From an uncultured Planctomycetia bacterium (GTDB lineage: Bacteria > Planctomycetota > UBA1135 > GCA-002686595), in assembly GCA_938003765.1 (NCBI GenBank), contig CALKYE010000254.1, positions 1-64,000 of the forward strand: 64,000 nt of DNA. The letters run 5' to 3'. This document shows, piece after piece, positions 1-7,713 of the stretch. Each line of letters opens with the position of its first letter. Position 1 is the stretch's first letter. The translations under genes and the position numbers were made by a program. Below the pieces are notes generated by a model. That model did not search any database. It saw only the letters and a list, made by a program, of their open reading frames with translations, and was not told the DNA's origin.

Positions 1-149
1 TTCTGCAGGATGCTCATCGTCACCTCGGCCAGGTAGTCGAGCGTGAGGTAGTCGATGGGGCCCTCGCGGCACAGCCGGATCGGCCCGAGCAGCGAGTCGC
101 CCCAGAAGCCCTGGCCGTTGGCGACGAGCACCTTGTCCTTGCGCGCCAT
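1..149 (-). CDS. AtuA/DUF1446 family protein, N-terminal part
   Basis: Only the first 49 codons lie in the window; the gene continues beyond base 1. The protein starts [20 protein letters not shown] and continues with a segment matching the DUF1446 (acyclic terpene utilisation AtuA) N-terminus: a VANGxGFWGDS stretch, then [20 protein letters not shown] near residues 29-48. AtuA-like proteins are cytosolic and linked to acyclic terpene or short branched acyl-CoA catabolism, but their exact chemistry is poorly defined. The ATG at 149-147 is the natural start because the conserved motif begins within ten residues. It is transcribed away from pcp. The family call is confident because the visible motif is long; nothing can be said about the C-terminal part. 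Confidence 0.82.
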   Translation of the reverse strand, partial: MARKDKVLVANGQGFWGDSLLGPIRLCREGPIDYLTLDYLAEVTMSILQ

Positions 150-371
150 GCGTGTGTTTCCTCGTGGCGAAGTCGTGGGTCAGCCCCGCGTTCTGCGGGG
201 CGAAGAGTGTAGTCGCGCGGGGAACAGCGGCGGTACGGCGCGCGGGCAATCTCCAGCGCGAGTTCCGCGCTCGCGATGCTGCCGCGGAGTCGCGCGGCCG
301 ACGTGATCGGGCGCCAGTCGCTGGCTGCTGCGGCGCAGCGCAAGCGCGGCCGAGCCGTTAGCGTAGGCAGC

Positions 372-983
372 GTGAGCGCCACCCAACCGCCGCGGCGCCC
401 GCTGGTGCTCGTCACCGGCTTCGGGCCCTTCGAGAACCGCCGCTTCAACCCCAGTCGAGTCGTGGCCGCCGCGCTCGAACGCGAGCCGCCGCGCGGAGTG
501 CGCGTGGTGTCGTGCGAGCTCCCGGTCTCGTTCCTCGGGGCGCCGCGCGAAGTGGCGCGCTTCGTCGCGCGTCATGCGCGGCGTCGTCCGGCGCTGATCC
601 TCGGCCTGGGCGTGCAGCGCGCGCCGTACTTCCGCTTCGAGAAGCGCGCTCGCGGCCGCTACACGACCCCGCGCGTCGACAACGACGGAGTCGCGGGCGC
701 CGAGGTCGGCGCGCGGATCGGACCGACGCTCCGCACTGCGGTCGACGTGCGTCGGCTCGCGCGGCTGCTGCGCGAGGCGGGCGCGAGCGACGTGCGCTTG
801 TCCAACGACGCTGGGGGCTACGTGTGCGAGCGCACCTTCCACGCGCTGCTCAGCGTCGGCGCCGAGCACGGAATTCCCGCGCTGTTCCTGCACGTTCCGC
901 CGGCCGCCGACGTGCCCTCGCGCGTTCAGGCGCGGCTGGTGCGCGCGATGCTCCGCGCCTGGTTCGAGGCGCGCGACGAGTAG
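372..983 (+). CDS. pcp: Pyroglutamyl-peptidase I (peptidase C15)
   Basis: Cytosolic cysteine peptidase that removes N-terminal pyroglutamate from peptides. The 203-residue product matches the usual family length of about 200-215. GFGPF lies at residues 16-20, a conserved Glu at about residue 90 (FEK, after GLGVQRAP), the nucleophile Cys at residue 152 in DAGGYVCERTFH, and the catalytic His at residue 174 in FLHVP, so the Glu-Cys-His triad is complete. An in-frame ATG exists at 276, but the GTG at 372 is chosen because family homology begins about ten residues later and the stretch before it is Arg/Ala-rich. The gene converges on the DUF309 gene, with four bases between the stop codons. A second protein with the same apparent fold but without the Cys is encoded at 57.8-59.1 kb. 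Confidence 0.9.
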   Translation: MSATQPPRRPLVLVTGFGPFENRRFNPSRVVAAALEREPPRGVRVVSCELPVSFLGAPREVARFVARHARRRPALILGLGVQRAPYFRFEKRARGRYTTPRVDNDGVAGAEVGARIGPTLRTAVDVRRLARLLREAGASDVRLSNDAGGYVCERTFHALLSVGAEHGIPALFLHVPPAADVPSRVQARLVRAMLRAWFEARDE

Positions 984-1003
984 CTCGTCAGCTCGTCAGC
1001 TCG
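983..1003. repeat. Short tandem repeat at convergent stop codons
   Basis: The 8-mer GCTCGTCA occurs at 983-990 and 991-998 and is followed by a partial copy (GCTCG, 999-1003). It spans the boundary between the converging pcp and DUF309 genes and encodes the last residues of the DUF309 protein. Together with the upstream GACGAG it can form a short hairpin and might help termination in either direction. The function is a guess. Confidence 0.4.
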
Positions 1004-1497
1004 ATGCGGGGGCGCGCATCGCAGTCGCTGGGCTGCGACTCGGCGAACTCGCGGAAGGCGTCGACGAACGCGCGCACGTCGAGCCCCATGAACTCAGCTC
1101 CCGCCTGATCGGCGACGCGCGACAGTCGCCCTAGCCCGTGGCCGGCGAGCTTGACCACGCCTGCGGGCTGGTTCATGCGCACCTTGAGCGCCGACGCCGC
1201 GCACTGGATGAGTCCCTGCAGGAACTCGGCCTGCAGCGCGTCGTGCTTCGCGGAGTGCCACAGTCCTTCCCAGGCCTCGTGCGCCTCCCACAGGAAGCCC
1301 GCGTTGTAGAGGTCGACGCCGAACAGGTAGTCGTCGTTGTCCTCCCAGTCGCGCGCGAAGTGGTACGCCGCCGCCGGCTCGGGCGCGCCGGTGTAGGAGT
1401 GTCCCGCCGGATCGCCGGTCGGGTGCGGATGCGCGCCGGGCAGGTAGGCGTAGGGCGGGAACGGACGGCTCGCGGCGTAGCGCGGCGGCGTGCTCAT
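988..1497 (-). CDS. DUF309 domain-containing protein
   Basis: 169-residue soluble protein. Residues 63-80 carry the DUF309 signature (LYNAGFLWEAHEAWEGLW), followed by AEFLQGLIQ near residues 92-100. The family is a small helical bundle of unknown biochemical role. The first 60 residues are Pro/Tyr/His-rich and precede the domain; bacterial members often start closer to the domain, so this is an extension or a lineage-specific N-terminus. The gene lies 19 bp after the stop of the upstream DUF1570-like gene on the same strand and is probably the last gene of that operon. Confidence 0.85.
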   Translation of the reverse strand: MSTPPRYAASRPFPPYAYLPGAHPHPTGDPAGHSYTGAPEPAAAYHFARDWEDNDDYLFGVDLYNAGFLWEAHEAWEGLWHSAKHDALQAEFLQGLIQCAASALKVRMNQPAGVVKLAGHGLGRLSRVADQAGAEFMGLDVRAFVDAFREFAESQPSDCDARPRIELTS

Positions 1498-1516
1498 CGG
1501 GATCGCGCGCCGGCGC

Positions 1517-3976
1517 TCACGGCAGCACTTCGATCACGGCGTTCTCGACGAGCAGGTCGCCGTACTTCACGTACACGCCGACGTAGCCGATCGCCGGAAT
1601 GGCCAGCGGCGCTTGGAACGGGTAGGGCCCGTCCTCGCCGATCTTGACCTCGATCGAGCCCGTGGGCGTGACGTGCGCGGTGAACTCGAACGGCTGGTCC
1701 GGAGGCGGGACGCTGGGCAGGTTCAAGAACGCCACGTTCGTGTCGCTGACGCCGGTGCCGGTTCCGAACAGGATGCGCTTGAGCCACAGCTTGCCGCCGT
1801 TGTCGATCGTGACCACCAGCCAGTCGCCGTTGGTCGTGCCCGACACGATCAGGCCGTGGTGCGTGCTCACGGCGCATTCGCCGACGCGGGTCAGGCGCGC
1901 GCGGACCTCGTACTCGCCGCTGATCGGCGTCGCCGAGCACAGCCGTCCGACCGGGCGCACGCCAGCGATCGAGATGCGGTCGGGCGCGGCGTCGAAGTGC
2001 TTCTCCGCGTTCGTGAAGATCGTGCGCCAGGTTCCGTCGGGTCCGGCGAGCTTGTAGGTCGCGCCCCGCAGCAGGCCGCTTTCCCTCGCGCGCGCGCGCA
2101 ACGCCTCGGTGCGCGCCTTGAGGTCCTCCTGATCGCCGAGCGCGGCCGAGATGGCGCTCGCGAAGCTGTAGCTGCGCAGGAGCAGCGGGGTCTTGGCCTT
2201 CTCGTACGCGTCGACCAGTTCGAGCGCGCTGCGAGCGAGTCCCTTGGCGCGCGCGTTGGCCATGCGCAGCGCCGCGTTCTTCGCGTCGAGCTTCGCCAGG
2301 CGCTTCTCGAGCTTGGAGAGGTCGTCCTCACTGGCTTCCCAGCGCCCGTCGCCGGCCATCTCGAGCAACTGCTCGAGCAGCGGCGCCGTGGACGGCGCGC
2401 GTCCCACGCGCTCGAACACATCAGCTTGGAGCAGGAGCAGCGACGGATCCGGCTTGTCGGGGCCGTCGATCCTCGCGCGCACGTACTCGATGTGGCCCAA
2501 CGCCCGCAGGAGCAGTTCCTCCTCGGTGACCTTGGCCTTCTTCTTGTCGCCAGCCGCGGTCGCTGCAGCCTTCAGACAACGCTCCACCAGCGCCATGCGC
2601 AGTTCGCGCCGTTGGGCGCCGACGTGGAGCGGGTAGATCGTCTGCTGGATCCAACGCTTCCACTCGGTCTCGAACGCGGCGATCGTCGTGTGCTTGCCGG
2701 TTCCGACGAAGATCTTCTCGAACGCCTCGCGCGGGTCCGTGCGGCGCTTGATGACCTCGTCGCGGTACTCGATGTACTTGGGGCGGTAGCTGTACTCGAG
2801 CGTGGCGGGGTCTTCGTACTGCTGGAGGAAGTACACCAGGCCCCAGCCCCACGGGTAGTACTCGGGCGCGTACGAGCCGGGCTTGTTGTACGAGATCACG
2901 TCGAGGAAGCTCGGCGTCGAGCCGCCCAGGCGTTGACCGCTCAGCATCGCGTTGAGCGAGAGCAGTCGGCTCATCGCGGCGTCGGGCCACAGCACCTTGC
3001 CGTCGGCCATCGCGACTGCGCCCTCGAAGAAGCTCGACGTGCCTTCGTTGAGCCACGCGGGTGTCCCGCCGCCGCCGGCCAGCATCGTCATGAACTGGTG
3101 GCTGGCCTCGTGGAACAAGGTCTCGAGCATCTCGTCGAGCGTGCCCGCGTCGCCGCGCGTGTCGTAGCAGTGCACCTGCCACTCGCTGGGGGACCACCAG
3201 CCGCCCGGGACCTGCCCGTCGCCGCCCCAGCTCTTGCCCATGTCCTCGTGCGAGGAGTGCACGAAGATCGTGGCCTTGCGCGCGTCGAGCCGCGAGCGAT
3301 CGCCGTCGAAGTAGATCTTCACGTAGAACTCGAAGATCTCGTCCATCGTGCGGCCGAGCTTCTCGGTCACCGCCGGCTCGAGGTCGGCGCGCAGGATGTA
3401 GCGCTCGCTCTCGAACTTGAACTCGGGCCAGCCGCCCGCGGGACGTTCGCCGTCGCCGGCCTTGTCGAGGTCGACCTTCTCGGTCGCCGAGCGGATCGAG
3501 TCGGCGAGCTTGGAGATCTCTTCGAGTTCGGCGCCGCGCGCGATCGGGCGCAGGCGCTCGAGGATCGCCAGCGAGCGTTCGACGTGCCCGCCCTCGTGCA
3601 GCGAGCGCGCGCTCTCGAACAGGAGCTTGGTCGCCTTGACCAGCGCGGCGTCGCGTCGCGTCGTCAACGAGTCGACTTCGATCAGTCGCTTCTTGATGCG
3701 CGGGTGTTCCTTGTCGCTCTCGGGCGTTGCGCGCAACGCCCGGTCGAAGTGGAACGCGGCCTCGTCCTTGCGGCCCAACTTGGCCAGCGCCTGCCCCAGG
3801 AGGTCGTCGACCTCGGGCGAGGCGACTTCGAAGCGCAGGTGCTCTTCGAGGCGGCTGGCGACTTCGGCCCACTTGCCCGAGGCGGCCAGCGCGCGGGCGT
3901 CCGTCAATGCTTCGCTGGCGGCGCCCGCTCCCAGTGCGAACGCCGCCAGCAACATGGCGCAAATCGTCTGACGCAT
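1517..3976 (-). CDS. Secreted DUF1570-like protein with HExxH zinc motif
   Basis: 819 residues beginning MRQTICAMLLAAFALGAGA, a clear Sec signal peptide. Residues 25-180 are helical and TPR-like. The central part is a peptidase-MA/DUF1570-type domain with HEASH at about residues 289-293 and a downstream PAWLNEG..FFEG, the arrangement of the gluzincin zinc site (HExxH plus a downstream Glu). The last 200 residues are beta-rich, ending in a segment like a laminin-G or DUF1080-type sandwich. It is expected to be an extracytoplasmic metalloprotease, but the substrate is unknown. It lies 29 bp after the Met-rich secreted protein gene and 19 bp before the DUF309 gene, so the three are probably co-transcribed. 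The protein at 20691-23399 appears to be a relative that has lost the zinc motif. Confidence 0.75.
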   Translation of the reverse strand: MRQTICAMLLAAFALGAGAASEALTDARALAASGKWAEVASRLEEHLRFEVASPEVDDLLGQALAKLGRKDEAAFHFDRALRATPESDKEHPRIKKRLIEVDSLTTRRDAALVKATKLLFESARSLHEGGHVERSLAILERLRPIARGAELEEISKLADSIRSATEKVDLDKAGDGERPAGGWPEFKFESERYILRADLEPAVTEKLGRTMDEIFEFYVKIYFDGDRSRLDARKATIFVHSSHEDMGKSWGGDGQVPGGWWSPSEWQVHCYDTRGDAGTLDEMLETLFHEASHQFMTMLAGGGGTPAWLNEGTSSFFEGAVAMADGKVLWPDAAMSRLLSLNAMLSGQRLGGSTPSFLDVISYNKPGSYAPEYYPWGWGLVYFLQQYEDPATLEYSYRPKYIEYRDEVIKRRTDPREAFEKIFVGTGKHTTIAAFETEWKRWIQQTIYPLHVGAQRRELRMALVERCLKAAATAAGDKKKAKVTEEELLLRALGHIEYVRARIDGPDKPDPSLLLLQADVFERVGRAPSTAPLLEQLLEMAGDGRWEASEDDLSKLEKRLAKLDAKNAALRMANARAKGLARSALELVDAYEKAKTPLLLRSYSFASAISAALGDQEDLKARTEALRARARESGLLRGATYKLAGPDGTWRTIFTNAEKHFDAAPDRISIAGVRPVGRLCSATPISGEYEVRARLTRVGECAVSTHHGLIVSGTTNGDWLVVTIDNGGKLWLKRILFGTGTGVSDTNVAFLNLPSVPPPDQPFEFTAHVTPTGSIEVKIGEDGPYPFQAPLAIPAIGYVGVYVKYGDLLVENAVIEVLP

Positions 3977-4005
3977 GCAGCCTCTCCCTCAGCGCTGCGA
4001 AGCGG

Positions 4006-5073
4006 TCACTCGCGCGTGACCTTGAGCTTCGAATCGACCTTGCCGGACATCTCCATCGAGGTCTCGATGTTCATGGTCTGCGAGCCCATCGACATCTTCA
4101 TGCCCGAGTCGACGCGCATCGATTGATCGCCGTGGGCTTCGGCGCTGGCGACGTGGCCGGCCTCGATGTTCCACAGGATCGTGGCTTCGCCGCTCCACGA
4201 GAACTCGATGTCGAGGTGATCGACTTCCATCGAGCCCATGCCCTCGGGCATCTCCTCGGCGAGCCCGGCGACCTCGTCGGTGAGGTCGGCGCTGGTGGAG
4301 ATCTCGAAGGTCAGCTTGATCTCGCCGTACTTCGCGCCGTCGACCTCGCGCAGGCCCAGGTACTCCGCCTGGACTTTGCCCTCGAACTCTTCGTTGAGCA
4401 TGCTCGCCAGGTCGCCCGTGCGCTCCATCCCCATGCCCATGGAGCTCGCTCCGCCTTCGGCCGTCTTCGGCACGAGCGCGAGGCCGCCGCCCGGCGCGAT
4501 CAGTCCGCGCAGCGCGTTCGGCGAGGGCTCCCAAGTCGAGCCGGCCGAGACTTCTTCGGTGGGGAGCACGTCGCGCAGGTCCATGTCCTCGACCAGCTTC
4601 TCGAGCAACTCTCCGTCGCCCTCGCCCTCGTCGTAGGCGACGTCATAGGCGCCGTCCTCCTCGTTCCAGGAGAACTTGACCGTCTTGCCCTCGAGCTTGC
4701 TCTCGGCGGACATGTCGGTGGAGTTGTCGCCGATCTGCGCCATCGACATCGACACCGAACCGGCGCCCGAGAGCTTGTCGAAGGTGCGCTTGAGCACCTT
4801 GGGAGCGCCCGCGCGCAGCTCCACGAACGTGTCGGTGACGTGGATCTCGGTGTCCATCGTCTGGCTCATCTCCATGTCGCCGGGCATCGGCTGCGGGTTG
4901 CCGCCGACGGAGACCTGCATGTCGTCCAACGAGGCCTTGTTCGAGATGGTCCAGACGCGCTGCAGCACCGCGCCTGCCTTCGGGCCGAACTTGACGGCGT
5001 CGGCGGGCGCCAGCGGTGTCGCCAGGCAGGGGAGGGTGAACAGGGTGAGCGCTAGCGTGAGTCGACGTTGCAT
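4006..5073 (-). CDS. Met-rich secreted protein of unknown function
   Basis: 355 residues with a signal peptide (MQRRLTLALTLFTLPCLA, cleavage probably after TPLAPADA). I do not recognise a family with confidence; the layout (secreted, beta-rich, one domain) resembles planctomycete proteins of the DUF6263 kind. The sequence is rich in Met: 24 of 355 residues, concentrated in clusters such as MPGDMEMSQTM (residues about 63-73), SMGMGM (about 210-215) and a Met-rich tail (SGMKMSMGSQTMNIETSMEM). Met clusters can bind Cu(I) or Ag(I) or act as oxidation sinks, but there is no His/Cys support for that here. It is the first gene of the run leading to the DUF1570-like and DUF309 genes. Confidence 0.6.
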   Translation of the reverse strand: MQRRLTLALTLFTLPCLATPLAPADAVKFGPKAGAVLQRVWTISNKASLDDMQVSVGGNPQPMPGDMEMSQTMDTEIHVTDTFVELRAGAPKVLKRTFDKLSGAGSVSMSMAQIGDNSTDMSAESKLEGKTVKFSWNEEDGAYDVAYDEGEGDGELLEKLVEDMDLRDVLPTEEVSAGSTWEPSPNALRGLIAPGGGLALVPKTAEGGASSMGMGMERTGDLASMLNEEFEGKVQAEYLGLREVDGAKYGEIKLTFEISTSADLTDEVAGLAEEMPEGMGSMEVDHLDIEFSWSGEATILWNIEAGHVASAEAHGDQSMRVDSGMKMSMGSQTMNIETSMEMSGKVDSKLKVTRE

Positions 5074-5387
5074 GGTGTTGAGTGATCTCGTTCGTCCGGC
5101 TGCCGTCGCAGCGGGTGCGGTGCGACCGGTCCACCCGAAAGGCGAACCGCGAAGTCGAGCCGCGACAGTGTAGGTTCCGACGGGCGTGACGGCCCGCGCG
5201 CGGCGCCGCGCTTCACAATTCTCGGACCAAGCTCACACAACGTGCGCTGCCTTCGAGTCCGCTGCGCGTCACGGCGGCTGCCGGTGAGCTGCTGGCGTCC
5301 GGGCGGAATCGATCGCTCCGCTCCGCGCGCCTCGTCAGGGCAGAAACGGCGCCGCACGCGAAAATGGCCAGCGCGGCGCCGCTCGCG
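5074..5387. other. Intergenic region, no gene seen
   Basis: 314 bases between the start of the Met-rich protein gene and the stop of the metalloprotease gene, both on the minus strand. The right end holds a terminator-like hairpin (listed separately); the left part is expected to contain the promoter of the Met-rich protein operon. The frames here give only Arg-rich translations without family similarity. Confidence 0.5.
5344..5381 (-). terminator. Intrinsic terminator of the metalloprotease gene
   Basis: Read on the minus strand, CGGCGCCGC (5381-5373) pairs with GCGGCGCCG (5355-5347), a perfect 9-bp stem around a 17-base loop, followed immediately by TTT (5346-5344). It sits seven bases after the metalloprotease stop codon at 5388-5390. 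Confidence 0.6.
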
Positions 5388-7607
5388 TCACGGGCACACC
5401 GTGAACTCCATCGCGTCCGAGAGGTTGGTGGTCTTCACCGCCGGCGGATCGCGGAACCATGCCTGGGTCTGGACCTTCGTGCCCGGGGCGATCGAACTGC
5501 CCAATGCTCCGGGGTAGGTCGCTCGGAACTGGTTCCAGTCGACCGAGAAGTTGCCGTTGCAGAAGCCGGGATTGCCGCCCGAGTTGTGCACGAAGGTGCG
5601 CTGCACCGGGGACTTCACGCAGAACCAGCTCGTGCTGCCGGCGCTCCACGGGAACGCGACGCGGCCGCTCACCCCGTAGAAGATCAGGCCGGTGCGCTGT
5701 CCATCGACCGAGTTGACCGAGAGCACGCAGCCCGAGGTCGCGGTCGCGCTGGGCGAGCCCGCGAAGTTCATCGTCGGCACGCAGCCGCCGGTCGTCGTGC
5801 CCGCAGTGCAGTAGTTGACGAAGTTCCCGCACAGCGAGGCTTGCACGCCAGGGAAGCCCTGATCGCGGAAGCCGCCGTCGATGTCGAGGAAGTTCGGCGT
5901 GCCGTTGCTGATGTTCCCGTCGTCGTCGTCGAGCGTCAGGTAGTGGATCTCGATCAACGAGTTGATGCCGGTGTCGTCGTAGCCGTTGAGCCAGGCGCTG
6001 AACAGCGCGTCCGCCGCCATCGAACCCGCGCTCGATCCCAGCGTCACCTTCATGCGCGCGCGCACCTTCCAGAGCGCTCCCATCAACACTTCGCCGTCGC
6101 GGTGGACCTCTCCGTGGCAACCAGGATTGCTGTCGCCGCAGAACTGTCGCGTATTCAAGCCTGAGCGCACGAAGCAGCCGGGGCCGCAGTAGTCCTCGCC
6201 GACGGTGGGCGTGTCGAGCACGTACATCGCGTAGACGTCCGCGAGGCCCTCGCCGATTCCGTCCGGACCGTTGCCGCTGGCGTACCGGTCGTTCAGCCAG
6301 TGACCCAGCTCGTGCGCGACGACGCTCGAGAAAGCCATGTTCGTGCACACCAGTCCGGGGATCGAGCCGGCGGAGAAGAAGTTGATCGAGGGCGTCGGCG
6401 AGACCGTGTAGTACGCGTTGCACGCGCCCGCGATGTTGGCGTTCGAGCGCGCCTGGAAGTCGGGAGTCGTGTCCGCCGGATTCACCGCCTTGAGCCAGTC
6501 GTGCACGCGGCCGACCCACAGGTGCGAGTTGGCCAGAGCGGTGTCGGCAGGCACGCTGCTGGGGTTCAGGAGCACCTGGTTCCCACTGGGCGCGTTGAGT
6601 GTCGTGGTGAACGTGTAGCTGACCCCGCCGCTGTGGAGCGAGTTGCACCACGGGCCCAGGTACTTGATGGTCACCTGCAACGGCGCGCTGGCGCCGATGA
6701 TGTTGAAGTTGCCGTTGGCGTCGGTGGTTGCGTTGCCCGAGGAGCTCGCCACCTCCACATGCGGCAGCAGCTGGGACGCGGGCGGATTCGTCGCGACATC
6801 GGGCGCCGCGCCGGGCGTCGCCATCGTTCGGACCGTGCCCGAGACGTCCAAGTCGTGCACGAGCGAGCGGAGCTCCAGCACCGCTCCGCTGCTGGCGTCG
6901 AGCTGGACCTCGAACGCCGCGTGCAACGCGCCTTCGCGCTCGGAGCGCGCGCTCACGGCCCAGGCGCGCACGGCCACGCGCTCACCTCCGCGCACCACGG
7001 CCTTCACGAACTCGCGTTCGGCGCCGATCCAGCTCGGCGCGCCGCCGGTCACGCGTGCGAATTCCGCTCGTGCGAGCGCGCGCGCCTGTTCGACGTCGAG
7101 CAGCGCATCGCGCGGCGTCAATTCGTGCGTCGCGGGCAGCGCCTGCGTGTCGAGCGAGAGCAGCGCTCCGCCGCGAGTGAACAGCAGGTTCACGTAGGAC
7201 TGTTCGACCTCGAGACCGCCCAGCGCCTGTCGCAAGCGCACGCGCACCTTGTCGGTGCTCCCCGCGTGCGCGAGCGGGAGCAGCAGGACGTCGTCGTCGA
7301 GCAACGTCGAGCTGTCGACGCCGTGGATGGCGACGGTCGAGTCGAGCACAGAGCGCGCGAGCGCGAAGAACTCGGCGTCGCTCTCGGGTTTCACCGCCGT
7401 CGGCGCGGCGCCGCCCCACAGGCAGCGCGCGAACTGCGCCTGTGCGTCGGACACCAGTCGCCACTGGCCGCCGTGTCGGACGTTCCAGACCTCGAAACTC
7501 TGCTGCAGTTCGGCGGTCTGGGCCGGGAGTGCGGGAGCGAGCGCGCCGAGGAGAAGCGCGCCTGTGGGAACGAGACTGCGAGCGAACTGCCCATGGGATG
7601 CGAGCAT
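5388..7607 (-). CDS. Secreted M36 (fungalysin)-like metalloprotease with shared C-terminal domain
   Basis: 739 residues with a signal peptide (MLASHGQFARS...LAPALPAQ). Residues 30-250 resemble the fungalysin/thermolysin propeptide; about 250-320 is a small carboxypeptidase-regulatory-like beta domain. The catalytic part carries VVAHELGHWLND, with HELGH at about residues 432-436, then GIGEGLADVYAMY, which supplies the third zinc ligand Glu. GEVHRDGEVLMGALWKV and an LDDDDGN..NGTPNF motif follow, as in M36-like secreted peptidases. The last 140 residues, from about 601, are the recurrent C-terminal domain (YCTAG... through WFRDP... to the end FTVCP). An extracellular endopeptidase made as a zymogen is likely. 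It is monocistronic, flanked by hairpins on both sides. Confidence 0.8.
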   Translation of the reverse strand: MLASHGQFARSLVPTGALLLGALAPALPAQTAELQQSFEVWNVRHGGQWRLVSDAQAQFARCLWGGAAPTAVKPESDAEFFALARSVLDSTVAIHGVDSSTLLDDDVLLLPLAHAGSTDKVRVRLRQALGGLEVEQSYVNLLFTRGGALLSLDTQALPATHELTPRDALLDVEQARALARAEFARVTGGAPSWIGAEREFVKAVVRGGERVAVRAWAVSARSEREGALHAAFEVQLDASSGAVLELRSLVHDLDVSGTVRTMATPGAAPDVATNPPASQLLPHVEVASSSGNATTDANGNFNIIGASAPLQVTIKYLGPWCNSLHSGGVSYTFTTTLNAPSGNQVLLNPSSVPADTALANSHLWVGRVHDWLKAVNPADTTPDFQARSNANIAGACNAYYTVSPTPSINFFSAGSIPGLVCTNMAFSSVVAHELGHWLNDRYASGNGPDGIGEGLADVYAMYVLDTPTVGEDYCGPGCFVRSGLNTRQFCGDSNPGCHGEVHRDGEVLMGALWKVRARMKVTLGSSAGSMAADALFSAWLNGYDDTGINSLIEIHYLTLDDDDGNISNGTPNFLDIDGGFRDQGFPGVQASLCGNFVNYCTAGTTTGGCVPTMNFAGSPSATATSGCVLSVNSVDGQRTGLIFYGVSGRVAFPWSAGSTSWFCVKSPVQRTFVHNSGGNPGFCNGNFSVDWNQFRATYPGALGSSIAPGTKVQTQAWFRDPPAVKTTNLSDAMEFTVCP

Positions 7608-7637
7608 GAAGGCCTCCTTGCGAGGGCGCCAAATAGC

Positions 7638-7669
7638 GAGCGGGCGACGTCCAGTGACGCCGCCCGCTC
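7638..7669 (-). terminator. Probable terminator after mrp
   Basis: GAGCGGGCG (7638-7646) and CGCCCGCTC (7661-7669) form a perfect 9-bp stem with a 14-base loop, followed on the minus strand by GCTATTT. It lies between the mrp stop (7714) and the start of the metalloprotease gene (7607). A smaller hairpin (CTCGACC/GGTCGAG, 7686-7702) lies between it and the mrp stop. Confidence 0.5.
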
Positions 7670-7713
7670 ATGCTATGCGACTAGTCTCGACCGTGGGTCG
7701 AGCGCTCGATCCG

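Noticed and set aside
1490..4126. Long plus-strand open frame (878 codons) opposite the DUF1570-like gene
   Set aside because: It is antisense to a gene with signal peptide and HExxH and encodes Arg/Leu/Val-rich sequence without motifs, the usual shadow of GC-rich genes.
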